NCBI GenBank assembly: GCA_020847755.1
Contig: JADLBK010000012.1
Coordinates: 1-34,527 of the forward strand
Origin: Flavobacteriales bacterium
Lineage (GTDB): Bacteria; Bacteroidota; Bacteroidia; Flavobacteriales_F; PHOS-HE28
Length of the DNA: 34,527 nt
Reading direction: 5' to 3'
Shown piece after piece: positions 1 through 8,700 of this stretch. The position numbers and the translations under genes are program-made. Below the pieces are notes generated by a model, which saw nothing but the letters and a program-made list of their open reading frames with translations, was not told where the DNA came from and did not search any database. Numbering within the stretch: position 1 is the stretch's first letter; each line of letters begins with the position of its first letter.

Positions 1-323
1 ACATGAGCAAGGCCGTGCAGAAGAAGCGCTTCCTGGAGCGCATCGACGACCCGGAGAAGCACTGGAAGTTCAACCCCGGCGACGTGGCGGAGCGGGCCCG
101 TTGGGAGGACTACATGCACGCCTACGAACAGGCCATCGGGGCCACGGCCGCTCCGCACGCCCCCTGGTACATCATTCCGGCCGATGAGCAGTGGGAGAGC
201 CGCGCCCTGGTGGGCCGCCTGATCCGCGAACGCCTGGAGGCCCTGGACCTGCGGCCGCCCGTGGCGGACCCCAAGGCCTCCGAGGCCCTCCGCACCTGCC
301 GGGCCGCCTTGCTGGCCGAGTGA
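1..323 (+). CDS. Polyphosphate kinase 2 (PPK2) family protein, C-terminal part
   Basis: This is the last ~106 residues of a PPK2-family enzyme, which moves phosphate between polyphosphate and nucleotides in the cytoplasm. The gene starts left of the window, and the Met codon at position 3 is internal. Visible family features are the segment around KKRFLERIDDPEKHWKF, the R-W-x-x-Y-x-x-A-Y-E stretch (RARWEDYMHAYEQAI) and the APWYIIPADEQWESR segment, all typical of the C-terminal end of the PPK2 domain. The protein ends shortly after the domain, as is normal for single-domain PPK2. The class (AMP-, ADP- or GDP-phosphorylating) cannot be decided because the Walker A and B regions lie outside the window. 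It converges with the next gene, with a 9-base gap and no clear terminator. Confidence 0.88.
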   Translation, partial: MSKAVQKKRFLERIDDPEKHWKFNPGDVAERARWEDYMHAYEQAIGATAAPHAPWYIIPADEQWESRALVGRLIRERLEALDLRPPVADPKASEALRTCRAALLAE

Positions 324-332
324 GCGCCGCGC

Positions 333-1094
333 TCACTCCCGCATCAGCCTTCGCACCAAGCGCCGGTCGGTGGTCCGCAGCTCCACCACCATCATGGTGG
401 TCGGTCCCGGTGGCAGCGGCCAGCTGCGTTCTCCCGGCCGGACCACGACGCTGACGAGCGCGCGACCGGCCAGGTCCCAGACCCGCAGTTCCGCTCCGGC
501 CATGTCGGGGCCGCCCCGCAGGTGCAGGCGACCGTTGAGGATCGACAGCTCGCCATCCTCCTGCGGAGCAGGCCCGGGCACCGACGTCGCCAGACAACCA
601 TCCACGAACATGTCGAACTCGGCCAGCGTCATGCTCTCCGTGGCGCCCTCCGTGAGCAACGGACCCGAGACCACCCCGTTCGCATAGCTCAGCCAGTACA
701 CCCCGCAGATCGAAAGTTGATGGTCCGTGGGCGACTCCAGGCTGGTGCCGCAACCCCCGTTGCCGGACAGATCGCAATCCTGGATCGCCCACAGCACGGT
801 ATCCCCATCGGGCACCCCATCCACATAGTGACGACAGAGCAGGCCACAGTCGCCCCACACGCGCACCACGGCCCCCGGCACGAGGGTTCCGCTGAAGGTC
901 TGTACCACCCGCACATCGGCGCCGTAGGCCACGCTGTTCTCCTTCACCGCCAGGATGATGTTGTCCGGCACCCACCATTGCGGCTCGGGATAGGGCGGTG
1001 CCAGCGTCTCGCAAAAGGTCTGCGGACCGAAGCAGGAACAGGCCAGGGACAGGGCCGGGGCCAGAAGGACGGTGAGGAGGATCGGGTGTCGCAT
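333..1094 (-). CDS. Secreted protein with TIMP/netrin-like Cys pattern and T9SS type A sorting domain
   Basis: Predicted secreted protein of 253 residues. The start at 1094 is chosen because it gives a clean signal peptide ([18 protein letters not shown]). The mature part begins C-S-C followed by F-C about nine residues later, which resembles the start of TIMP/netrin-like (NTR) domains. Further cysteines ([20 protein letters not shown]) fit the order of that fold. The last ~75 residues (from about [12 protein letters not shown] to RRLMRE) look like a T9SS type A C-terminal domain: a short beta sandwich with V-W-D-L-A-G-R and an ending in basic residues. It would leave the cell through T9SS and be held at the surface or released. 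It is divergent from aspS. The NTR assignment is by eye; the T9SS tail is more secure. Ligand and function are unknown. Confidence 0.72.
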   Translation of the reverse strand: MRHPILLTVLLAPALSLACSCFGPQTFCETLAPPYPEPQWWVPDNIILAVKENSVAYGADVRVVQTFSGTLVPGAVVRVWGDCGLLCRHYVDGVPDGDTVLWAIQDCDLSGNGGCGTSLESPTDHQLSICGVYWLSYANGVVSGPLLTEGATESMTLAEFDMFVDGCLATSVPGPAPQEDGELSILNGRLHLRGGPDMAGAELRVWDLAGRALVSVVVRPGERSWPLPPGPTTMMVVELRTTDRRLVRRLMRE

Positions 1095-1110
1095 GGTGTT
1101 CGGATCGGAC

Positions 1111-1118
1111 CTGAAGAT
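1111..1118 (-). promoter_or_regulatory. Weak candidate -7 promoter element for the T9SS type A protein gene
   Basis: The minus strand reads CATCTTCA here, matching the local TAnnTTCG pattern at 6 of 8 positions. It starts 24 bases before the chosen ATG at 1094, close to the 26-28 base spacing of the better elements. No -33 element is evident. Confidence 0.25.
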
Positions 1119-1189
1119 GGGGCACAGGGGCGTCCGCGCTGCCCGCGCCGGGCCGACCGGTTGGGGCCGCCACGAGCGGCGTGGCCCGG

Positions 1190-1197
1190 TATCTTCG
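1190..1197 (+). promoter_or_regulatory. Candidate -7 promoter element of aspS
   Basis: The sequence TATCTTCG resembles the Bacteroidota -7 element TAnnTTTG with C at the seventh position. It begins 26 bases before the aspS ATG. The same form recurs before several other genes here, which supports a real signal. No convincing -33 TTG is seen at the expected distance. Confidence 0.5.
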
Positions 1198-1215
1198 CGG
1201 CCCGCCTCCATTCCC

Positions 1216-2967
1216 ATGTACCGCACCCACACCTGTGGCGAACTCCGCCTCGCTGATGCCGGAAAGACCGTGACCCTTGCCGGATGGGTCCAACGCACCC
1301 GTGCCATGGGCGGCATGACCTTCGTGGACCTGCGCGACCGCTTCGGCATCACACAACTCAGCTTCAACACCGAGCGTGATGACGCGCTCTGCGAACAGGC
1401 CAATAAGCTGGGCCGTGAATTCGTGGTGCAGGCCACCGGCACCGTGCGTGAACGCGAGAGCAAGAACAGGAACATCCCCACCGGCGAGATAGAGCTCATC
1501 GTCACGGAATTCACTGTACTGAATGCGGCCAAGACCCCGCCCTTCACCATTGAGGAGGAGACCGACGGCGGCGACGAGCTGCGCATGAAGTACCGCTACC
1601 TCGACCTGCGCCGTGCCAACATCCGCCGCAACTTCGAGCTGCGCCATCGCATGGCCATCGAGGTGCGCAACTACCTCAGCGCACAGCACTTCCTGGAGGT
1701 GGAGACACCCGTGCTGATCAAGAGCACACCGGAAGGTGCGCGCGACTTCGTGGTGCCCAGCCGCATGAACAGCGGCGAATTCTACGCGCTGCCCCAAAGC
1801 CCGCAGACCTTCAAGCAGCTGCTGATGGTGGCCGGCTTCGACCGCTACTTCCAGATCGTGAAGTGCTTCCGCGATGAGGACCTGCGCCAGGACCGCCAGC
1901 CGGAGTTCACGCAGATCGACTGCGAGATGGCCTTCGTGGAACAGGAGGACATCCTGAACACCTTCGAGGGCATGGCCAAGCATCTGTTCAAGTCCATCCA
2001 CGGCGTGGAGTTCAGCGAGGCCTTTCCCCGCATGTCCTTCGATGAAGCGATGAAGAGCTACGGCTGCGACAAGCCCGACCTGCGCTTCGGGATGCGCTTC
2101 CACGAGTTGAACGACCTGGTGCAGGGTGTTGGCTTCAAGGTCTTCGATGAGGCCGAGCTGGTGGTGGGCATCAACGCCGAAGGCTGCGCGGGCTGGAGCC
2201 GCAAGCAGACCGATGCGCTCATCGACTTCGTGAAGCGCCCGCAGATCGGCGCCACCGGCATCGTGTTCGTGAAGTGGAACGAGGAAGGCCTGAAGAGCAC
2301 CGTGGACAAGTTCTTCACGCCGGAGCAGCTGCAGACCTGGGCCGCCCGCTTCGGCATGAAGCCCGGCGACCTGCTCTGCCTGATGGCCGGCAAGGCCGAC
2401 AAGACCCGCAAGCAGCTGAACGAACTGCGTCTGCACCTCGGCGACCAGCTCGGCCTGCGCGACCCGAAGGTGTTCAAGCCGCTGTGGGTGGTGGACTTCC
2501 CGCTGCTGGAGCAGGACGAGGAGACCGGCCGCTGGCACGCCATGCACCACCCCTTCACGGCACCAAAGCCGGTGGATGCCCAGAAGCTTTTCGACCAGGT
2601 GGACCTCGGCAGCGTGCGCGCCAACGCCTACGACCTGGTGATCAACGGCACCGAGATCGGCGGCGGCAGCATCCGCATCCACGACCGCGCGATGCAGGAG
2701 GCCATGTTCCGCGTGCTCGGCTTCAGCGACGAGGATGCGCGCTACAAGTTCGGCTTCCTGATGGACGCCTTCGAGTTCGGTGCCCCTCCGCACGGTGGCG
2801 CGGCCTTCGGCTTCGACCGCTGGGTGAGCCTCTTCGGCCACCGCACGGACATCCGCGAGTTCATCGCCTTCCCCAAGAACAACGCGGGCCGCGATGTGAT
2901 GATCGACGCGCCGAGCCGCATCGACGACGAGCAGCTCAAGGAGCTGGGGATCGTGGTGAAGGGCTGA
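1216..2967 (+). CDS. aspS: Aspartate--tRNA ligase
   Basis: Cytoplasmic class II aminoacyl-tRNA synthetase of 583 residues, close to the ~590 usual for bacterial AspRS. It attaches aspartate to tRNA-Asp. The N-terminal OB-fold anticodon-binding domain begins at [11 protein letters not shown] with [20 protein letters not shown]. Motif 1 lies near residue 160 ([20 protein letters not shown]), motif 2 near 216-235 ([20 protein letters not shown]) and motif 3 near 522-537 ([15 protein letters not shown]). A bacterial-type insertion (GAD domain) lies between motifs 2 and 3. The ATG at 1216 is chosen because the conserved N-terminus starts there and a -7-like element lies 26 bases upstream; the open frame further upstream has no homology. 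Motif 3 ends GFDRW where GLDRL is common, a conservative change. The gene converges with the M48 protease gene, with one base between the stops. Confidence 0.98.
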   Translation: MYRTHTCGELRLADAGKTVTLAGWVQRTRAMGGMTFVDLRDRFGITQLSFNTERDDALCEQANKLGREFVVQATGTVRERESKNRNIPTGEIELIVTEFTVLNAAKTPPFTIEEETDGGDELRMKYRYLDLRRANIRRNFELRHRMAIEVRNYLSAQHFLEVETPVLIKSTPEGARDFVVPSRMNSGEFYALPQSPQTFKQLLMVAGFDRYFQIVKCFRDEDLRQDRQPEFTQIDCEMAFVEQEDILNTFEGMAKHLFKSIHGVEFSEAFPRMSFDEAMKSYGCDKPDLRFGMRFHELNDLVQGVGFKVFDEAELVVGINAEGCAGWSRKQTDALIDFVKRPQIGATGIVFVKWNEEGLKSTVDKFFTPEQLQTWAARFGMKPGDLLCLMAGKADKTRKQLNELRLHLGDQLGLRDPKVFKPLWVVDFPLLEQDEETGRWHAMHHPFTAPKPVDAQKLFDQVDLGSVRANAYDLVINGTEIGGGSIRIHDRAMQEAMFRVLGFSDEDARYKFGFLMDAFEFGAPPHGGAAFGFDRWVSLFGHRTDIREFIAFPKNNAGRDVMIDAPSRIDDEQLKELGIVVKG

Positions 2968-2968
2968 G

Positions 2969-4081
2969 CTATTCGGCGGCGGTCCCCACCGGGATCTCCT
3001 TGACCTCGGGCGTCGTCAACGCCGCGAACAAGCCGTCCAGGGGCGGGCGGGCGACGACCGGATCGCCGAGCTGCGCCGCCAGCCGCTCGGCCTCGGCCAC
3101 ACGCTCGGCGGTGAGCGGGTGGCTGCTGAGGAACTCCATGGCCGCCGGCAGGTCCACCGCCTCCTCCTGCAGCAGGTTCAGCAGGCCCACCATGCCGTCG
3201 GGGTCCACTCCGCGGGAGTGCATGCGCTCCATGCCATGCCGGTCGGCGTCCGTTTCCAGCCCGCGCGAGTACGACAGGTTGCGCACGTTGTCCGCGTGCT
3301 CGGCCACCACGGCCGCGATGGCGCTCGCATCACCGATGATGAGGCTGAGGAAGACGTAGCTGGCCAGCTGCCGCATCAGCATGCGCGTGCTGTGGCGCTC
3401 CTGCACGTGCGTGCCCTCGTGCGCCAGCAAGGCCGCCAGCTCCTCCGGCCGGTCCATGCGCTCCAGGATGCCGGTGAACACCACGATGTGGCCGCCGGGC
3501 AGCGCGAAGGCGTTCACCTGGTCGTCGCGCACCACGTGGAAGGTGAGCGGATGGTCGGGGCTGAGCTGCAGCGCATCGCCGAAGCGTTGCAGGGTGCGGC
3601 TGCGTGCGGTGTCCTCGTCGAGCGTGGGGGCCATGGTGCCCCAGGCGGCCGCGCCCAGCTGCTGGTCCACGGAACGCGGCATCAGTACGGCCACGCCTTC
3701 CGCCGCCCAGGGCAGCAGCCACACGTAGCTGGCCACCAGCAGCACGGCCACGCCCAGGAAGAAGAGCAGCGGACCGCTGCGCGCCACGCCCAGCAGGCGG
3801 TCGTACACGCCCTGGCGACCCGTGTAGCGCATGCGCAGCACGAAGCTGCGGATGAAGAGCGGGTCGCGCACGATGAGCACCCGCCGGGGGAACTCCCCGA
3901 AGCTGATGCGCAGCGTGTCGCGCGTGCGCTCCCACTGCAGGCCCGAGTGCTCCAACGGCCAGGTGAAGCGCTCGTTCCCGTGCTCCACCGCCAGGGCGTT
4001 GGGCTCGCGCACGCTCACCCGTGCCTCGATCGGCCTGCTGCTCACGCCGTCGTACAGGACGGCCTCCACCCCTTCGCTCAC
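2969..4081 (-). CDS. M48-family membrane metalloprotease
   Basis: Predicted membrane-anchored zinc endopeptidase of 370 residues. An N-terminal ~95-residue soluble domain precedes a hydrophobic segment at about 100-131 (LLFFLGVAVLLVASYVWLLP), followed by the M48 catalytic domain. The zinc motif HEGTH lies near residue 221-225 (LAALLAHEGTHVQERH), and the third ligand is the Glu in GLETDADRHG near 276. Upstream FALPGGHIVVFTG is a typical M48 substrate-groove segment. The C-terminus has the usual SSHPLTAERVAEAERL helix. The start is GTG at 4081 and overlaps the TGA stop of the DUF898 gene by four bases (GTGA), which suggests translational coupling. M48 proteins of this type are linked to envelope protein quality control. 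The substrate is unknown; a joint role with the DUF898 protein is inferred from coupling only. Confidence 0.9.
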   Translation of the reverse strand: MSEGVEAVLYDGVSSRPIEARVSVREPNALAVEHGNERFTWPLEHSGLQWERTRDTLRISFGEFPRRVLIVRDPLFIRSFVLRMRYTGRQGVYDRLLGVARSGPLLFFLGVAVLLVASYVWLLPWAAEGVAVLMPRSVDQQLGAAAWGTMAPTLDEDTARSRTLQRFGDALQLSPDHPLTFHVVRDDQVNAFALPGGHIVVFTGILERMDRPEELAALLAHEGTHVQERHSTRMLMRQLASYVFLSLIIGDASAIAAVVAEHADNVRNLSYSRGLETDADRHGMERMHSRGVDPDGMVGLLNLLQEEAVDLPAAMEFLSSHPLTAERVAEAERLAAQLGDPVVARPPLDGLFAALTTPEVKEIPVGTAAE

Positions 4082-5040
4082 AGGAAGATGCCGATGTCCA
4101 TCAGATCGCCCAGCTCCTCGGCCAGCGCGCCCTTGTGCTCCTGTTCGGTCTGCGCCACGTTGTTCAGGTCGGCATCACCCACCAGGGCGATGTTCGCCAG
4201 GATGAAGCGCATGGTGCGCACCTCGGCCCAGGCATAGCCGATGCCGAAGGTGAAGATCACCAGCAGGACATTGGTGACGATGAGGCCGAAGAAGCCCCCG
4301 CCCGTGGCCGTGCCCTTGAACTGCAGGCGCCTGCCATCGCTGAAGGTCCAGCTGAGGTGGTCCACATAGTAGTGGAACAGGTCCTTCTGCCACCAGAACC
4401 CATAGATGCCCAAGGTGAACAAGGTGAGGAAGTAGCCCTTCAGGTTCATCAGGAAGAAGTCGAGCCCGTCGCCCTTGTAGGCGAACTGCGAGCTGCCCCA
4501 GCGCACATGGCTCATCACGTAGTTGCGCAGGTTGATGGTGAACCAGCTGCCGTAGATGCCCAGGGTGACCAGGGTAAGCAGGCCGTCGCGCAGGCAGATG
4601 CGGTACAGCTCATCGCGGTCGCCGCGGTACCCGAAGTGGATGCCCCGCCAGCTGCTCCGGCTCATGCGGTAGCGGTAGGTGCCGTGGATGATCAGCGGCA
4701 GCAGCAGCAGCAGGCCGCCGAAGAGCACCAGGAAGCCGAGGACGCTGGCCCAGGCCTCCTGCAGCATGGCTAGGCCGAAGAAGGCCCCGTACAGCAGCAC
4801 CAGCAGGCCCACGGCCTTGATGAAGCCGATGAACATCTCGCGCCCCGTACCGTGGAAGTGGAAGGGATGCCCGTCCAGCTCGGTGTGCTCGTAGTAGTAC
4901 TTCAGCCGGCGCACCTTGGCCCACGGGTAGTACAAGCCCAGGGTGACCAGGGTGAGCAGCCAGTTGACGATGAGCACGGCGAAGAGGTCGCCGCCCTTGC
5001 CCTTGAAGGCCAGGCGGTGCTGGGGGGTGAGAAGCTCCAT
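4078..5040 (-). CDS. DUF898 (YjgN-like) multi-pass membrane protein
   Basis: Inner-membrane protein of 320 residues in the DUF898/YjgN family, whose biochemical function is not established. The family pattern is an F-x-G-x-G/R-x-x-x-F stretch followed by a hydrophobic L-L-T-L-V-T-L-G-I/L-Y-x-x-W segment, and it appears several times: near residue 10 (LAFKGKGGDLF, then LTLVTLGLYYPWA), in the middle (LLTLVTLGIYGSWF), again (FAYKGDGLDFF, then FLTLFTLGIYGFWW) and in a degenerate last copy (LVIFTFGIGYAWA). This is internal duplication. A short acidic cytosol-like tail ends the protein. ATG at 5040 starts the first motif correctly, and a TACCTTCG element lies 28 bases upstream. It is the first gene of a two-gene operon with the M48 protease. 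Confidence 0.9.
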   Translation of the reverse strand: MELLTPQHRLAFKGKGGDLFAVLIVNWLLTLVTLGLYYPWAKVRRLKYYYEHTELDGHPFHFHGTGREMFIGFIKAVGLLVLLYGAFFGLAMLQEAWASVLGFLVLFGGLLLLLPLIIHGTYRYRMSRSSWRGIHFGYRGDRDELYRICLRDGLLTLVTLGIYGSWFTINLRNYVMSHVRWGSSQFAYKGDGLDFFLMNLKGYFLTLFTLGIYGFWWQKDLFHYYVDHLSWTFSDGRRLQFKGTATGGGFFGLIVTNVLLVIFTFGIGYAWAEVRTMRFILANIALVGDADLNNVAQTEQEHKGALAEELGDLMDIGIFL

Positions 5041-5060
5041 GCGCGAGCGTGGTTGGCGAC

Positions 5061-5068
5061 CGAAGGTA
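5061..5068 (-). promoter_or_regulatory. Candidate -7 promoter element of the DUF898-M48 operon
   Basis: The minus strand reads TACCTTCG starting 28 bases before the DUF898 ATG, nearly the spacing seen at aspS. A TTG at a canonical -33 distance is not clear. Confidence 0.5.
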
Positions 5069-5395
5069 CTCTAGGCTTGCAAGCTGACCTTAGCGAACAA
5101 GCCAACTGAAGGAAGCCGAACGGTACGGGAGGTGAACCGGGCGAAGGTTCGGGAACAAGTCCTGTGCTGCTATTGGGACCTCTCGTACCCCGGTGTCCAC
5201 GGCTCGGATAGAAATTGAGGCTCGCGGCCTGTTCGAGTTCTGAAGCAACGGACACCTGCTCAGCCCCTTCAGTGGTAGAACAACCCAAAAGTACCATGAG
5301 AACGATCGGTATCGATGTGAGCAAGGGTGGCCGGGGCAGGAACACGAAGCCCCGCTCAGCGCCCACCGGCGCTGCCCTATGCTGCGCACATGACC
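5069..5395. other. Intergenic stretch with no convincing intact gene
   Basis: These ~330 bases separate the DUF898 promoter from the tRNA-Gln trailer. By eye they are less GC-rich than the flanking genes. The minus strand has an open frame from a GTG at 5366 whose early residues (SIPIVLMVLLGCSTTEG) look like a lipoprotein signal with lipobox LLGC. The downstream part is low-complexity and runs into the DUF898 gene, so it looks like a remnant or a chance frame. An exact TACTTTTG element lies on the minus strand at 5286-5293. The plus strand has a short frame beginning MRTIGIDVSK at 5296, reminiscent of IS110-type transposase starts, but the likeness stops after ten residues. None of these is called as a gene. 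Confidence 0.4.
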
Positions 5396-5445
5396 GTCGG
5401 CCAACGAAAAGCCCCGCTCTTCGCGGGGCTTTCCTGTTGGCCGAC
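5396..5445. repeat. Perfect 10-bp inverted repeat enclosing the tRNA-Gln terminator
   Basis: The arms GTCGGCCAAC (5396-5405) and GTTGGCCGAC (5436-5445) are exact reverse complements. The right arm covers the tRNA-Gln 3' acceptor strand and discriminator base. The terminator hairpin sits between the arms, so in the tRNA precursor the trailer can pair with the acceptor end and form one long interrupted stem. Confidence 0.8.
5408..5432 (-). terminator. Rho-independent terminator after tRNA-Gln
   Basis: A GC-rich hairpin with stem AAAGCCCCGC / GCGGGGCTTT and a five-base loop is followed on the minus strand by TTTTCG. It begins about five bases after the tRNA end. The near-symmetrical A and T flanks mean it could also stop transcription on the plus strand. 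Confidence 0.85.
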
Positions 5446-5509
5446 TAGGGCTCGAACCTAGACTCTTCTGAACCAAAATCAGACGTGTTGCCAGTTACAC
5501 CATCGGCCA
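5437..5509 (-). tRNA. tRNA-Gln (anticodon UUG)
   Basis: Cloverleaf of 73 bases. The acceptor strands are TGGCCGA (5503-5509 in complement) and TCGGCCA (5438-5444). The D-arm region reads GTGTAACTGGCAACAC. The anticodon stem is TCTGA/TCAGA with loop TTTTGGT, so the anticodon is TTG, read as UUG for Gln. The T-arm contains GGTTCGAGCCC. CCA is not encoded; after the discriminator A the sequence continues ACAGG, as is usual for Bacteroidota. The likely promoter lies about 50 bases upstream, and a terminator follows directly. Confidence 0.97.
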
Positions 5510-5524
5510 TCGCTGCACCTGGGC

Positions 5525-5545
5525 TTGGCGGGGTCGACCCGCCAA
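5525..5545 (-). other. Hairpin in the tRNA-Gln leader
   Basis: An 8-bp stem (TTGGCGGG with CCCGCCAA) and a five-base loop lie between the candidate promoter and the tRNA 5' end. It may be a processing signal or simply structure in the precursor. There is no T-run, so it is not an intrinsic terminator. Confidence 0.4.
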
Positions 5546-5552
5546 AGCGCGG

Positions 5553-5585
5553 CAAAAGTAGGCATTGACACCGGATCTGCCGCAA
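5553..5585 (-). promoter_or_regulatory. Candidate tRNA-Gln promoter (-33 TTG and -7 TACTTTTG)
   Basis: The minus strand carries TTG at 5585-5583 and TACTTTTG at 5560-5553, 22 bases apart. This is close to the Bacteroidota arrangement of a TTG-type -33 and TAnnTTTG -7 element, and the -7 matches exactly. Transcription would start roughly 40 bases before the mature tRNA. Confidence 0.65.
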
Positions 5586-5674
5586 GGGGCGGTCCACGGC
5601 CACAGCAGCGGTGCCCGGTGCGCACCCTCCCCAGCACTGCCGCCCCGCACGCACAGCCTCCCGCCGCCTTTCGG

Positions 5675-5682
5675 TACTTTCG
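5675..5682 (+). promoter_or_regulatory. Candidate -7 promoter element of the DUF2723 gene
   Basis: TACTTTCG fits the local TAnnTTCG pattern. It lies 78 bases before the ATG at 5753, so the leader would be longer than for aspS. No -33 element is apparent. Confidence 0.4.
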
Positions 5683-5752
5683 CCCTCGCCTTGCCGGAAC
5701 CCCCTGATCCCGTGGCGGGTAGGCAGGCCTCATCCCCCGGACCTTTCCCCGC

Positions 5753-8700
5753 ATGGACTTCAAGCGCCTCAACATCATCACCGGCTGGCTCGTGTTCCTG
5801 GTGGCCGCCATCACCTACATCGCCACCATCGAGCCCACCAGCAGCTTCTGGGATTGCGGGGAGTTCATCGCCACGGCCTACAAGCTGGAGGTGGGCCACC
5901 CGCCCGGCGCCCCCCTGTTCATGATCCTGGCCCGCGCCTTCAGCGCCTTCGTGAGCCCGGAGCAGGTGCCGGTGGCCATCAACACCCTCAGCGCCCTGGC
6001 CAGCGCCTTCACCATCCTGTTCCTGTTCTGGAGCATCACCCACATGGCCCACAAGCTTGCCACGCGCGATGGCGAGGCCCTCACCGCCGGCCGCACCATC
6101 GCCGTACTGGGCAGCGGCCTGGTGGGCAGCCTGGCCTACACCTGGAGCGACAGCTTCTGGTTCAGCGCTGTGGAAGGCGAGGTGTACGCCCTCTCCAGCT
6201 TCTTCACCGCCATCGTGTTCTGGGCCATCCTGAAGTGGGAGAGCGAGGCCGACCAGCCCCACAACAAGCGCTGGCTCATCCTCATCGCCTACCTGATGGG
6301 CCTGAGCATCGGCGTGCACCTGCTGAACCTGCTGTGCATCCCGGCCATCGCCTTCGTGTACTACTTCAAGAAGCACAAGGTGACCCCGATGGGCGTGCTG
6401 TGGACCCTGGTGATCAGCGCGCTGATCCTGGGCGCCATCCAGGCGGTGATCATCCCCGGCCTGGTGAGCACGGCCGGCTGGTTCGAGCTGCGCTTCGTGA
6501 ACGACATGGGCCTTCCCTTCAACACCGGCAACCTGGTCTACGGCCTGCTGCTGGTGGGCCTCATCGTGTGGGGCCTGCTGTGGAGCCAGCGCCAGGGCCG
6601 CGACATCGTCAACACCATCATCCTCGGGGTGTCCGTCATCATCGTGGGCTACAGCACCTACGCCCTGATCGTGATCCGCAGCACCGCCAACCCGCCCATC
6701 GACGAGAACAACCCGGAGAACGTCTTCAACCTGCTGAGCTACCTGAACCGCGAACAGTACGGCGACCGCCCCCTGCTGCTCGGCCAGTTCTGGGACAGCG
6801 AGCTGAGCAACGAGCGCGAGGACGGCAGCCCGGTGTACACCGCCACCTGGCAGGCCACCAAGGGCGGCCGCCCCGTGAAGCAGTTCTACGACCGCTGGAC
6901 CGCCCAGCACTGGCTGGAGGCCAACCCCGGCCACGAGATCGACCATGCCTATGTGATCACCGACCCCCGCAAGGGCACCGAACCGGTGTACGACCCGCGC
7001 TTCACGATGCTCTTCCCCCGGATGTACAGCAACCAGCGCGGCCACGTGGAGGAGTACAAGACCTGGAGCCGCTTCAAGGGCACGCCGATCCGCACCACCG
7101 ACCGCGAGGGCAAGCCGACGATCATCAACAAGCCCACCTTCGGGGAGAACATGCGCTTCTTCGTGGACTACCAGCTCAACTGGATGTACTGGCGCTACTT
7201 CATGTGGAACTTCGCCGGCCGCCAGAACGACGTGCAGGGCCACGGCAACATCGTGGACGGCAACTGGCTCACCGGCATCGACCTGATCGACGAGCAGCGC
7301 CTGGGCACCCAGAAGGACCTGCCCGGCAGCCTCACCTGGAACAAGGCCTACAACAAGCTGTACCTGCTGCCGCTGCTGCTGGGCGTCATCGGCCTGGTGT
7401 ACCAGCTCTTCCGCCACCTGCGCGACTGGTCGGTGGTGATGCTGCTGTTCTTCTTCACGGGCATCGCCATCGTGATCTACCTGAACCAGACGCCGCTGCA
7501 GCCGCGTGAGCGCGACTATGCCTACGTGGGCAGCTTCTACGCCTTCGCCATCTGGATCGGCCTGGGCGTGTACGCGCTCTTCGATGCGGCGCGCTCGCTC
7601 AGCCAGCGCGACCTGCTCTACGCCGTGGGCGGCGGCCTGGGCCTGGGCCTGCTGAAGTTCCTGGTGGAGACCCTCAGCGGCGACGACCACGCCGTGAGCT
7701 TCTCCATCTTCTACCTGTCGGTGGCCGGTGGAGCCGCGCTCGCGCTCTTCCACGTGCTGGGCAGGGCCACACGCGGCGAACGGGTGCCCGCCCTGCTGGC
7801 CTCCGCCCTGGGCCTGCTGGTGCCCCTGCACATGCTGGGCGAGGAGTGGAACGACCACGACCGCTCGATCCGCACCCCGGCGCGCGACCTGGCCAGCGAC
7901 TACCTGAACAGCTGCGCCCCCAACGCCATCCTCTTCACCAACGGCGACAACGACACCTTCCCCCTCTGGTACGCCCAGGAGGTGGAGGGCATCCGCACCG
8001 ACATCCGCATCGTGAACCTGAGCCTGCTGAACACCGACTGGTACATCGACCAGATGCGGCGCCAGGCCTACGAGAGCGCGCCGGTGCCCTTCGGCCTGGC
8101 CCCCGAGAAGTACCGTCAGGGCACCCGCGACATCGTGGCCGTGATCCCCAGCCAGAACCAGAAGGGCGTGTTCGTGGACGTGAAGGCCGCCATGGACTTC
8201 GTGGCCAACGACCGCAACATGCAGACCCTCTTCCAGCGCGGCACCAAGGACGCCTACTTCCCCACCAACAAATTCCGCATCCCGGTGGACAGCGCCAAGG
8301 TGGTGGACAACGGCACCGTGGCCCTGAAGGACACCGCGCTGATCGTGGACAACGTGGACTGGCAGATCAACAAGCAGGTGCTGCTGAAGAACCAGCTGAT
8401 GGTGCTGGACCTGCTGGCCAACTTCAACTGGGACCGCCCCATCTACTTCGCGGTCACCACCGGTCCGGACAGCTACCTCAGCCTGCAGAACCACTTCCAG
8501 CTCGAAGGCCTCACCTACCGCCTGGTGCCCATCCTCACCAAGAACGACAACCCCAACCTCAGCGGCCGCGTGGGCACCGATGTGATGTTCGACAACGTGA
8601 TGAACAAGTTCGTGTGGGGCAACATGGACAGCCAGGAGGACATCTACCTGGACGAGAACATCCTGCGCATGACCACGAACCTGCGCCTGCAGCTCAGCAG

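Noticed and set aside
3-5. ATG at position 3 as a true gene start
   Set aside because: The PPK2 domain needs well over 100 further residues upstream, and the local sequence matches the interior of the family.
172-2841. A very long open frame antisense to aspS and the T9SS type A gene
   Set aside because: The sense genes are clear homologues. The antisense product is a His/Ala/Val-rich low-complexity string, the normal mirror of GC-rich coding sequence.
5296-5325. MRTIGIDVSK, like the start of an IS110-family transposase
   Set aside because: The match stops after ten residues. No further DEDD catalytic segment, inverted repeats or target duplication is visible, so it is probably chance.
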